From Nitrospira sp. (GTDB taxonomy: Bacteria; Nitrospirota; Nitrospiria; Nitrospirales; Nitrospiraceae), in the NCBI GenBank assembly GCA_009594995.1, contig VOPR01000074.1, forward strand, positions 1-53,190: 53,190 nucleotides of DNA. The letters run 5' to 3'. Positions 1 to 7,373 of this stretch are shown one piece after another; positions within the stretch are counted from its first letter, which is position 1, and each line of letters opens with the position of its first letter. Both the position numbers and the translations under genes were made by a program. The notes under the pieces are model-generated. The model was not told the DNA's origin. It did no database searches and saw only the letters and a program-made list of their open reading frames with translations.

Positions 1-518
1 TCAGGGATGATTTCGACGAGTCGTTTTCCGGGGTGACGGGATAGGACGCCCTGCAGCGCATCGACCAGATCAAACAAGGAAATTTCGTCGAGCAGGCTTT
101 CGTCTTTGGCCACCTCCTCCGGTGGACCGGGCTCGCGGCCAAACGTATCCCGCCACAGGCGCTCTTTATAATCCAGCTGAGAGGCCGCCTCTTTGAATTG
201 CTTATATTCGAGCAATCGCCGGACGAGTTCTTCGCGTGGATCGGGGCCCTCTTCCTCATCGACCGCAACCTCATCCACCGGCAACAACATGCGCGACTTG
301 ATGTGCAGCAACGTTGCCGCCATCACGAGGAATTCTCCGGCGACGGCGAGATTCAATTCCTTCATCACCGACAAATAGTCCAAATACTGCTGAGCGATCA
401 GCGCAATCGGAATATCGTAGATGTTGATTTCGTTTTTCTTGATGAGATGCAAGAGGAGATCGAGCGGACCTTCAAAGTTCTCGATCTTGACTTGGTAGGG
501 CAGTTCAGGTTGGTCCAT
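1..518 (-). CDS. scpA: Segregation and condensation protein A (5' part, runs off the window)
   Basis: ScpA is the kleisin subunit that bridges the SMC heads and binds ScpB in the bacterial condensin complex, acting on the nucleoid during chromosome segregation. The first 172 codons are visible. The N-terminus reads MDQPELPYQVKIENFEGPLD, followed by LLLHLIKKNEINIYDIPIA, which is the family's SMC-neck-binding helical signature. The middle (EYKQFKEAA, then DTFGREPG) also fits. The ATG at 518 is preceded by AAGGGAG. ScpA is usually about 240-270 residues, so roughly a third lies beyond base 1. scpB would be expected downstream, outside the window. Identification is firm from the N-terminal domain. 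Confidence 0.93.
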   Translation of the reverse strand, partial: MDQPELPYQVKIENFEGPLDLLLHLIKKNEINIYDIPIALIAQQYLDYLSVMKELNLAVAGEFLVMAATLLHIKSRMLLPVDEVAVDEEEGPDPREELVRRLLEYKQFKEAASQLDYKERLWRDTFGREPGPPEEVAKDESLLDEISLFDLVDALQGVLSRHPGKRLVEIIP

Positions 519-616
519 CAGGTACCAGGCGCTCCCTTGGACAAAGTTTCAATCTTATACCAATTTATGGGGGGATGGGGCAACACTAAAACTATATGTT
601 GGGGGTTCGGCAGCCG

Positions 617-1717
617 TCACTTCGCCTTCAGGACGTAGATTAAAATCCCCAGTGCTGCAATGAACAACCCGATTGTTAGGGCCTGAGAAAAGGGCCCTGC
701 CTCGGAGCGACCCGGCACAGCAGGGGTTACCCGGGCAGTTCTGGTCAAGACGGGCGCACGCGCAAACGTGGCCTGTGCCAGGTCATCCGTCTCTTTAAAT
801 GCAGCGTCGGAAAAGTCGGCCTGCGAATTGAACCGCGCGGAGCCAAAGGTCACTGCGCGATCGAAGATCGCAAAAAGAAAGAACGCTTCCCGATCGAACT
901 GCGTCGAGGAGAAATCGCATTTCGCCCGGCAATGCGCGCCGGAAAATCCGGTTCCCATATGAAACGCGGCGCGCGCAAAATTCGCGTCCTGTTCAAACAC
1001 CACCTCCAAGAATTCCGTCAAACCCGGAAAGTCGGCGCCGCGAAAAATCGCCGGAGCGCTGAACATCGACCGGTGAAATCGGGCATGCGTTCCAAACCGG
1101 GTATCAGAAAACATGGCACCCTGGGTGAAGCGGTCCTGCACAAAATAACTTTCCTGCTCGAACTTCGCATTTGATCCATCAACCAGGCCGAGAAATACCG
1201 TACGCGACAGATCGACGAGGCCGGCAAAACCGGTATGTACCAGAACGACCGGTCCGGTAATGAGCACGAATCCGCGCTTCAGACGATTGACGATCTGCCC
1301 CTTCACCCGCGAGTGCTTGATCACGAACGGCCCACGAATGACATGCACGTCCTCATCGTTGAGCCCCTCGAGTACCCGACGATCTTCCAGGGACAATCCC
1401 TGCACAGCAGCTACCCGCTGGGCCGGCAGCTCATCAAGTACCAGGTCGCCCTGAATAACGACCCCCGACAAATCAATGCCCTTCCCTGCCGCCAGCGCGC
1501 GCATGAGCTCTTGAGCGGGAACGGTACGCGCCTCCCGCTCAGCCTCCGTGCAGGTGCTACTCAAATGCAGAGTGAAAGCGCCGGTCGCATTCTTCCCTCC
1601 ACCCTCGGTCGTGCACTCGGCAAACAGGAGGCCTGGAAACAGGCTTATCCCGCAGAGGATACCGAGCACCCAGAGAGAAACACGCTGCCCTCGGGTAAGC
1701 TGATTCAACCTAGTCAT
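617..1717 (-). CDS. Secreted, membrane-anchored pentapeptide-repeat protein
   Basis: A 366-residue protein of unknown function. Residues 12-33 form a signal peptide ending in LLFA. The middle third is a run of degenerate pentapeptide-like units with a Phe every fifth residue (for example FSDTRFGTHARFHRSMF, ADFPGLTEF, AAFHMGTGF, SARFNSQADF), the pattern that builds a right-handed quadrilateral beta-helix. A C-terminal hydrophobic segment (ALTIGLFIAALGILIYVL) followed by Lys would anchor it in the membrane. The start at 1717 is chosen because GAGAG lies 5-9 bases upstream and it places the signal peptide at the N-terminus; an upstream in-frame start at 1762 would add 15 residues. It is transcribed divergently from the S16 protease gene at 1800. 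Function is not assignable. Confidence 0.72.
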   Translation of the reverse strand: MTRLNQLTRGQRVSLWVLGILCGISLFPGLLFAECTTEGGGKNATGAFTLHLSSTCTEAEREARTVPAQELMRALAAGKGIDLSGVVIQGDLVLDELPAQRVAAVQGLSLEDRRVLEGLNDEDVHVIRGPFVIKHSRVKGQIVNRLKRGFVLITGPVVLVHTGFAGLVDLSRTVFLGLVDGSNAKFEQESYFVQDRFTQGAMFSDTRFGTHARFHRSMFSAPAIFRGADFPGLTEFLEVVFEQDANFARAAFHMGTGFSGAHCRAKCDFSSTQFDREAFFLFAIFDRAVTFGSARFNSQADFSDAAFKETDDLAQATFARAPVLTRTARVTPAVPGRSEAGPFSQALTIGLFIAALGILIYVLKAK

Positions 1718-1799
1718 ACACACTCTCTGTGTAAACTCGAAGACCAAGAACTGCGCCAACACTTTACACCATACCCAGCTTTGCTAGACTTGCGCTCAT

Positions 1800-2480
1800 A
1801 TGCATGCCACGACTCTTCAGTCCGTTGCGGGAACCGGCCTGCGCATGCTGCGACTTCTGGTCCCCTGCATCTGCCTATTGGTCGCACCCCTTCGACCAGC
1901 CGCCGCGGAGTCCGTGGTTGAAGTCCCCATGTTAGCCGCGATTCAAGCCAATCACCTTGGTGTCTTCGAGGTGCTCCTGTTGCGCTGGGACCACCAGCCG
2001 AGTCCTTCGCCGATCGTGTTGCAATGGCAAGGCGGCAACATCAAACCTGGACAGACCAACCTCGGATCCATGGCCCTCGCATTCCAATACGCGCTCGAAC
2101 ATACGCCGAACGTCGACCACCGCGGGACCGTCAGTGTGATCGGCATTGCCTACGCCTCGACCGGCACCGACGGCCCGAGCGCAGGAGGGGTCATGACCGT
2201 GGGGTTTGCCGCACTCCTCAAAGGGGACCAGATCCGGCGCGGGGTTGCGATGACCGGCACAATCTCCAGGGATGGCACGATCGGCCCGGTGGGAGGCATT
2301 CCCGACAAGATCCGCGCGGCGGCTCGCGAGGGATATCGGACCATTCTGATTCCCCAGGGACAGCGTGATGATCCGCGCTGGAATCTGACCCGCCTCGCCT
2401 GGGACCTCAATGTCGAGGTCAAAGAGGTCAGCACGGTAGAAGAAGCCTACCATCTCATGACAGGGGGCACCCTCGACTAA
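1800..2480 (+). CDS. Secreted stand-alone Lon-type (S16) serine protease domain protein
   Basis: A 226-residue protein consisting of a signal peptide (about residues 15-36, ending PAAAE) and one S16 peptidase domain. The catalytic Ser lies in TDGPSAGG (Ser127) and the catalytic Lys in VGGIPDKIRAA (Lys170). Their spacing of 43 residues equals the Ser679-Lys722 spacing of E. coli Lon, and the flanking Gly-rich segments match. There is no AAA+ ATPase module, so it cannot unfold folded substrates with ATP, and the signal peptide places it outside the cytoplasm. Several ATGs are possible; Met16 would give a tighter signal peptide. It lies divergent to the pentapeptide-repeat gene, so the two may share a control region, but the substrate is unknown. 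Confidence 0.8.
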   Translation: MHATTLQSVAGTGLRMLRLLVPCICLLVAPLRPAAAESVVEVPMLAAIQANHLGVFEVLLLRWDHQPSPSPIVLQWQGGNIKPGQTNLGSMALAFQYALEHTPNVDHRGTVSVIGIAYASTGTDGPSAGGVMTVGFAALLKGDQIRRGVAMTGTISRDGTIGPVGGIPDKIRAAAREGYRTILIPQGQRDDPRWNLTRLAWDLNVEVKEVSTVEEAYHLMTGGTLD

Positions 2481-2507
2481 CCCCGTGAGCCGCGAAGCAC
2501 TTGCCCG

Positions 2508-2960
2508 TTATTCCCCCGCCCCCAACCCTTCGCGAATCGACCGATACTCTTCGTCCGTGAGGCGGTGCATGCCGAGGCTGAGCCGCCTGCTCAACTCCGC
2601 CTGTTCTTCGATGCCTAAGACCCGTTGCAGCAACACCTGGCAGTCAGGCGCATTGCCCGACCACCGCTGCAACGGTTTGACCTGCACAAACCCATAGCGG
2701 GCTTCCGTCCGAACCTCATCCTTCAGTAATTCATCCAACGCCTGGAAGGGCTGAACCGGCGAGACGATCGCAAACTCGGCTCGAATGCCTTCCTTCAGCA
2801 CGTACACCAATCCGTGAGATTCCGGCGTGAGAAACTTTTGAAGATTGTCGCGGATCAACGCCGTGCAGAGGCCCCAAATTCCTGCGCCGAGCTGCAACTC
2901 GGCGCTCTCAGGAGAACTCCGCTCGCGCAAGGCCCCGGCAATAAAAAGGAAGTGACTCAT
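2508..2960 (-). CDS. Conserved-looking hypothetical protein, 150 aa
   Basis: Not recognised. The start at 2960 (MSHFLFIAGALRER) is chosen over an in-frame upstream start because the upstream extension is Cys/Arg-rich and unlike the rest. The protein looks soluble: no signal peptide or membrane segment. It contains the stretch ARYGFVQVKPLQRW and a charged helical C-terminus (LTDEEYRSIREGL). It ends 27 bases from the convergent S16 protease gene. Codon use is like its neighbours, so it is probably a real gene. Confidence 0.6.
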   Translation of the reverse strand: MSHFLFIAGALRERSSPESAELQLGAGIWGLCTALIRDNLQKFLTPESHGLVYVLKEGIRAEFAIVSPVQPFQALDELLKDEVRTEARYGFVQVKPLQRWSGNAPDCQVLLQRVLGIEEQAELSRRLSLGMHRLTDEEYRSIREGLGAGE

Positions 2961-3174
2961 GGGTGGTGTGGCCGATCTGCATTGGCACGCACCGCCACGA
3001 CGAGCACAGGGCTGTCGCAACAGAACCGAGAGGCGCCCGCAGACACGACACCGGGCACAGCAGGAAACACTATCGGATCAGGCATGTTCAGTGGAGCCTT
3101 TACTGGGTGGAAGGCACTGGGCACGCAGAGGCATCGACCGAGTTCAAGCCGGCACAGCACGACACCAGCCCGGG

Positions 3175-3777
3175 CTAATTGTTCCGATACTCGTCTGCGT
3201 CGTCGAGCAGATCTTCTGATTTTTCGAGATAATCCACGTCGTCGTCTTCGCCGTCGAGTCCGAGTTCTTCTTCTATCTCCTCTTCCTCGATTTCTTCCGA
3301 CACGTCATCCAGATCCTCAGCCATCTCCTCTTCGTCCTCATCGAGCTCCAGCTGTTGAGGCTCAACTTCCACCTTAGCCGCCTTGCCAATCTCGGGGGCA
3401 ACCGGCTTTACTGGTTTGGACTCGGGAACGGCGACAGGAGATTCAACCGGCACCTTGGCTTTCGGAGCGGCCGGCTTCGACTTGGGTTTTGGCTTCGACA
3501 CAGGCGTTACAGCCTTGACCGCCGATTTCGCCTTTGAAGAACGCGCGGGTTTCGCCGGGGCTTGTTTCTTAGCAACTTTCTTGGCGGGCTTTTTGACCGT
3601 CTTTTTGGAGGTCGACTTTGCTGCCGCCGCCTTCTTGGCCTTTACAGGCTTTTTCGCTTTTGCGGCCGGCTTCGCTTTCACAACTTTTTTGGGCTTGCTC
3701 GCCTTTTTCACCGCGACCTTTTTCGTCCGAGCGGCTGGTGCCGCAGAGCGTTTCTTCTTCACGATCTTCTTCGCCAT
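3175..3777 (-). CDS. Lys/Ala/Pro-rich histone-H1-like protein with acidic C-terminal tail
   Basis: A 200-residue protein with extreme charge segregation. Residues 1-100 are mostly Lys, Ala, Pro and Val in KKxxAKK-type repeats, as in bacterial histone-H1-like proteins. A Pro/Val/Ser linker follows, and the last 60 residues are dominated by Glu and Asp (EIEEEEIEEELGLDGEDDD). The ATG at 3777 is preceded by GAGGAGG at good spacing. Bacterial proteins of the basic type bind DNA without sequence specificity and help compact the nucleoid. The acidic tail could fold back on the basic half or bind basic partners; that is inference. Low-complexity sequence makes homology assignment unsafe, but the gene itself looks real. 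Confidence 0.72.
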   Translation of the reverse strand: MAKKIVKKKRSAAPAARTKKVAVKKASKPKKVVKAKPAAKAKKPVKAKKAAAAKSTSKKTVKKPAKKVAKKQAPAKPARSSKAKSAVKAVTPVSKPKPKSKPAAPKAKVPVESPVAVPESKPVKPVAPEIGKAAKVEVEPQQLELDEDEEEMAEDLDDVSEEIEEEEIEEELGLDGEDDDVDYLEKSEDLLDDADEYRNN

Positions 3778-3842
3778 TCCACGTCCTCCTCTCAAGTCTT
3801 CAGCATGGCACGTCGGTGGTAAAGCGGCCTCCATCTAGCATG

Positions 3843-3857
3843 AACAACCAGGTTGTT
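3843..3857. promoter_or_regulatory. Short perfect palindrome, possible operator
   Basis: AACAACC and GGTTGTT flank a single A. The site lies upstream of the H1-like gene start at 3777, where a dimeric repressor could act. No regulator family is suggested by the sequence. Confidence 0.25.
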
Positions 3858-4015
3858 GCAACCATCTCACGTCAACAGGGAACTGTGTCAGACTGCAACG
3901 CCACCGCATACTTTGAGGCTGAGGCTGTCACCCCTCTAACCTGGCACCTATCTGTGCTCATTGTTCCGACTGCACCGACAAGCCAGGTACCGGCCGCGAG
4001 CAGGTCGGTGAATCC

Positions 4016-4045
4016 TTCCGAATTGAGCCTGTCTCTATGTATAAT
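4016..4045 (+). promoter_or_regulatory. Probable sigma-70-type promoter of the cupredoxin gene
   Basis: A perfect TATAAT -10 hexamer lies at 4040-4045, with a weak -35 (TTCCGA at 4016-4021, 18-base spacer). Predicted transcription start is near 4052, giving a leader of about 25 bases before the ATG at 4078. Confidence 0.5.
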
Positions 4046-4077
4046 AGAAAGACGGTAATCACTGGAGTCATGACCCC

Positions 4078-4452
4078 ATGAAGTGGCACGCTGTGTTTCT
4101 GAGTCTTGCGGTGGGCACCCTTACAGCCTGGCCTTCGACTGCGATTCCCCCGGCTACCCAGGTCCTCATGGATAGCGGGTCGCCCTACTATGTCCCCGCT
4201 GCCGCCACCGTAACGACAGGCGGCGCCATCCGATGGGACAATCCCACCCCGACCCATCACACCGTCACCCACGACGGCTGTCTTGACGAAAGCGGGCGTT
4301 GCGCCTTCGATTCCGGCGCCGTCGAGCCGGGGGGCACCTACACCATCCCCAGCCTGCCTCCGGGCCGTTATCCCTATCAATGCCGCATTCATCCCATCAT
4401 GCGCGGCATGATCATCGTGGCTGACTCTCCGATGCTCCCTTCGCAAACCTAA
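4078..4452 (+). CDS. Secreted cupredoxin (plastocyanin-like blue copper protein)
   Basis: A 124-residue protein with a signal peptide (about 1-22) and one cupredoxin domain. It carries the usual type-1 copper ligand pattern: His61 in THHTVTHDG, then Cys102, His105 and Met108 in YQCRIHPIMRGMI. Such proteins are small periplasmic electron carriers or copper-binding proteins; related plastocyanin-like proteins are common in nitrifiers. Cys68 and Cys75 could form a disulphide. GGAG lies upstream of the ATG. It is followed by a methyltransferase gene with no obvious functional link. Redox partner cannot be inferred from the sequence. Confidence 0.85.
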   Translation: MKWHAVFLSLAVGTLTAWPSTAIPPATQVLMDSGSPYYVPAAATVTTGGAIRWDNPTPTHHTVTHDGCLDESGRCAFDSGAVEPGGTYTIPSLPPGRYPYQCRIHPIMRGMIIVADSPMLPSQT

Positions 4453-4541
4453 GATCGCACTCGATCTCACAAGGGTTCTTGCAGGTCGGCGTGAGCCTCG
4501 TGTAGGCTGCGGTTTCTTTTGGTACAGGACTGCCCGACACG

Positions 4542-6035
4542 ATGAAAGCTGCCGCAGCGATACAAGAGCCGCTCAGTCTGAGTGGCGACGTCCTCAACCT
4601 GCTTGCCTGGCGCATCCCCGACCTTGTCGCCTACCAGCACGCCTTCGATGAATGGTGGCTCGCGCCGCTCGACGATGACTTCCCGCTCGTTCGCCTCAAC
4701 ATGGTCGGGATTGAAATGCTGACCTCCATGAACGGCCACATCACCGTCGGCGCCCTGGTAGAAAAGTACGGAAACAAGATCTGCGGGCCGGACGGCCAGC
4801 CCGGTTCATGGCACCTGGAACGGTGGTCGATTCCGAATTATTCCCTCTGCTACTTCGGAACCGAACCGCCGGGCGGCCACCGACATAAGGCCAAATGGGA
4901 TCTTCTCCTGCAACAAATTCGGGAGAGTTGGTCCGGCCAGCAGGACTTTGAAGGCGAAGAACATCTCGAGGATTTCCACGTCCACGAGCTCAAAGAAAGC
5001 GACCTGGAGGACGGCCACTTCGACCTGATCGAAACCACCGTCTCACACCTGTTCCGCGAACCGTGCGAAGCGCTGGGGGGCACCACCTATGGACGCCTGC
5101 TGATGCGTCAGCTGCGCCGCCTGGGCTGGTTCAAGCCGAAACCCAAAGTCATCGTCGAGATCGGCGGCGGGCTCGGCTACGTCGCCCGTGAGCTGGGACA
5201 AGAACTGTTGCCGTTCGAGAAGCAGGGAATTCAGTATATTTCGCTGGATGTCACTCGTCCCTTTCTCCAACTCCAAACCAAACGCGCCAAAGCCGGCGGC
5301 TGGACCGGCACCGGCACCCATGCCAACGGGGAGTGGCTGCCGTTTAAGGACAATTCGGTCGACCTCATCATCGACAACGAGAATATGGCCGACATGACGC
5401 CGGTGAAACTGAGCCGCAAGGAGCTCACCGACGGCCGGGGAGACACCGCGCAACATCAGGAAGCCCTCGATTGGATCAGGCGACTACGACTGCCGCTCGA
5501 GAAGGATTTGCCGGAAGAAGTGATCTTCAACCTCGGGCCGATGCGATTCGTCGCCGAGGTCTGGCGGGTGCTGAAGCCCGGAGGCCGGGCGTTCCTCACG
5601 GAGTTCGGCATTGAAGAAGGCTGGCCAGCGGCGGTGAAGCTTCCGCACCACACTGAATACGAAGTGCAATACAGCCACCTTCGGCAAGCCGTGCGGTGGC
5701 TGGGATTTCAAGAACGGTATCTGTCACTCCCGCAATTTCTGCAGATCAAACCGGACACGAAGGTCCTCTGCACCGGGGCTGCCTATACCATTCAGCGGTT
5801 TTGTCAGGGACTCGGCCGGAACTTTGCGGTGCGAGCTTACACAGAGAGTGAGCTCAACAACACGTTGGGCGACATCCTGCCCAAACTGCAAGGTTGCCAC
5901 TACCACGACATCGCCGATCCCGCCTGGTTCGGCCTCATCGACTTCAAGGTGCTGCTCCTCGAAAAGCCGGGCGGCATTCCCCAAGCGACCTTCACCGAAC
6001 AGAAAAGCGGCCTGCGCTGGTATTCGCAGCGATAA
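4542..6035 (+). CDS. SAM-dependent methyltransferase, putative sugar O-methyltransferase type
   Basis: A 497-residue soluble protein. The class I SAM-binding motif I is VIVEIGGGLGYVAREL at about residues 203-218, and the post-core motif LKPGGRAFLTEFG is about 345-357. Long insertions between the core strands and a helical N-terminal domain of about 200 residues make it much larger than a minimal methyltransferase. The arrangement resembles 'putative sugar O-methyltransferase' families, but the acceptor cannot be told from sequence. It ends 14 bases before the convergent Ppx/GppA gene stop. No operon partner is apparent. Confidence 0.65.
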   Translation: MKAAAAIQEPLSLSGDVLNLLAWRIPDLVAYQHAFDEWWLAPLDDDFPLVRLNMVGIEMLTSMNGHITVGALVEKYGNKICGPDGQPGSWHLERWSIPNYSLCYFGTEPPGGHRHKAKWDLLLQQIRESWSGQQDFEGEEHLEDFHVHELKESDLEDGHFDLIETTVSHLFREPCEALGGTTYGRLLMRQLRRLGWFKPKPKVIVEIGGGLGYVARELGQELLPFEKQGIQYISLDVTRPFLQLQTKRAKAGGWTGTGTHANGEWLPFKDNSVDLIIDNENMADMTPVKLSRKELTDGRGDTAQHQEALDWIRRLRLPLEKDLPEEVIFNLGPMRFVAEVWRVLKPGGRAFLTEFGIEEGWPAAVKLPHHTEYEVQYSHLRQAVRWLGFQERYLSLPQFLQIKPDTKVLCTGAAYTIQRFCQGLGRNFAVRAYTESELNNTLGDILPKLQGCHYHDIADPAWFGLIDFKVLLLEKPGGIPQATFTEQKSGLRWYSQR

Positions 6036-6049
6036 TCTCGCGACTTCGG

Positions 6050-7006
6050 CTACCGCCACTTCCACTGACCTGCCAGGTGGAGCAGCACTCCCTCTCGCAG
6101 CCCCAAATCGCTGACAAGACACTCCTTGTTTCCAAGCGTCTCTAGTACCGTAGAGAAAATGATTGCGCCGGCGGCGATGACGTCTTCCCGCCCGCGCTCC
6201 AACCCAGGCAGGCCTTCTCGCTGCACTTTCGATCGGCTCAAGAGCTGCATTTCCAGCCCCTTGACGGTTTCCAGTGTCAGCACATAATTGTGGATCCGTG
6301 CTGGTTCGTAAGTTGGCAACTCTTGGGCCATAGCGGCCAGCGCCGTGATCGTTCCCGCCGTGCCGACACAGGTGAGCGCCGCTGGACGCGGCATGCCGGC
6401 TACTGCAGCCGCCGTGTCCGTCGCCACCCACTCACGCGCCGACTGAATTTCTTCACTCGTCGGGGGATCGTGATGGAGCAACCGTTCGCACAACCGCACG
6501 ACGCCGATATCAATCGAACGCACCACCGGGGACTGCCCGGGTCGATCCAGGATGAATTCCGTGCTTCCTCCCCCAATGTCCAAGGCCAGCAAATCCGTCA
6601 CACCGGGAGGCAGGCCAGACCGTATGCCCAGCATAGTCCGGCGCGCTTCGTCTTCTCCTGAAATGATCTCGACGTGGAATCCTGTTTCGCGCGCGACGAG
6701 GTCGACAAACTCTTCGCGATTCCCGGCATCGCGCACGGCACTCGTCGCGACAACCGTTGACGCCTCGACCGGATACCCGTCCATCGCCTGACGCCATTCT
6801 TTCAGCGTCGCCACCACCCGTGCCATGGCCTCGGGCCGAAGCACACGATCTCGATCGACGCCTTGGCCGAGCCGAAGAATCCGCCGATCGGATCGCAGTT
6901 CACGCAGTTGTCCGTGCGGCGTCACCTCTGCGATCAGCAGCCGGCAGGTCAACGTCCCGATATCGATACCGGCAAAAATTGGCATGGATGCAGGCACGCT
7001 GGTCAT
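6050..7006 (-). CDS. Ppx/GppA family phosphatase (exopolyphosphatase or pppGpp phosphohydrolase)
   Basis: A 318-residue ASKHA-fold enzyme. The N-terminal phosphate-1 motif is FAGIDIGTLTCRLLIAEV and the second glycine-rich motif is LLALDIGGGSTEFIL; the central REEFVDLVARETGF segment is also typical. Family members hydrolyse polyphosphate or convert pppGpp to ppGpp. The length matches the short, GppA-like or archaetypal Ppx form without a C-terminal HD domain. The start at 7006 is chosen because it follows the stop of the upstream coiled-coil gene by 10 bases; 7042 is also in frame but lacks a ribosome-binding site. Probably cotranscribed with the coiled-coil gene and possibly recG. Confidence 0.88.
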   Translation of the reverse strand: MTSVPASMPIFAGIDIGTLTCRLLIAEVTPHGQLRELRSDRRILRLGQGVDRDRVLRPEAMARVVATLKEWRQAMDGYPVEASTVVATSAVRDAGNREEFVDLVARETGFHVEIISGEDEARRTMLGIRSGLPPGVTDLLALDIGGGSTEFILDRPGQSPVVRSIDIGVVRLCERLLHHDPPTSEEIQSAREWVATDTAAAVAGMPRPAALTCVGTAGTITALAAMAQELPTYEPARIHNYVLTLETVKGLEMQLLSRSKVQREGLPGLERGREDVIAAGAIIFSTVLETLGNKECLVSDLGLREGVLLHLAGQWKWR

Positions 7007-7016
7007 AGGCAACCGC

Positions 7017-7343
7017 TCACTGATCCTCAACGGTGATGTCATTCATTTCGAGAAGCAGCTTTGTCCGTTCATCCTGCAGCGTCCGAACCTGTTGCATCAT
7101 GCGGGTAATCTCCACATCGGAGAGGATGCGCTCCGCCGCTTCGCCACGATCGTGCAACTCAATCGTTCGTTCACCGATGTCGGCATGCAGGTCGTCCAGC
7201 TGCTGCTCCACCTTGCGCAACTCCAGCCGATAGCGCAGCAACTCGCCCTCTTCGAGCGCTCTGGTGGCGACCTTGGCCGTGCCATGCCGCAAGGTCACCC
7301 AGCCGGCGCGAAGATCATGACTCAAGCGCTGCAACATTCCCAT
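7017..7343 (-). CDS. Small coiled-coil protein, unknown function
   Basis: 108 residues, almost entirely helical and charged with heptad-like spacing of Leu, Ile and Val (RLELRKVEQQLDDLHADIG, then EITRMMQQVRTLQDERTKL), so a coiled coil is likely. No signal peptide or membrane segment. It sits 30 bases after recG and 10 bases before the Ppx/GppA start on the same strand, which suggests an operon. Function not recognised. Confidence 0.65.
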   Translation of the reverse strand: MGMLQRLSHDLRAGWVTLRHGTAKVATRALEEGELLRYRLELRKVEQQLDDLHADIGERTIELHDRGEAAERILSDVEITRMMQQVRTLQDERTKLLLEMNDITVEDQ

Positions 7344-7373
7344 TATTCACTCCTCCACCGGCCGGCTCTCGAC

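Larger units (their letters stand above)
3778..4077. other. Intergenic region between the divergent H1-like and cupredoxin genes
   Basis: About 300 bases with no convincing gene. It holds a perfect 7+7 inverted repeat with a one-base centre at 3843-3857 (AACAACC-A-GGTTGTT), 66 bases upstream of the H1-like gene, and the promoter of the cupredoxin gene at its right end. Nothing else was recognised. Confidence 0.5.

Noticed and set aside
198..638. Open frame of 146 codons on the plus strand
   Set aside because: It is the antisense shadow of scpA, whose minus-strand product is unmistakable.
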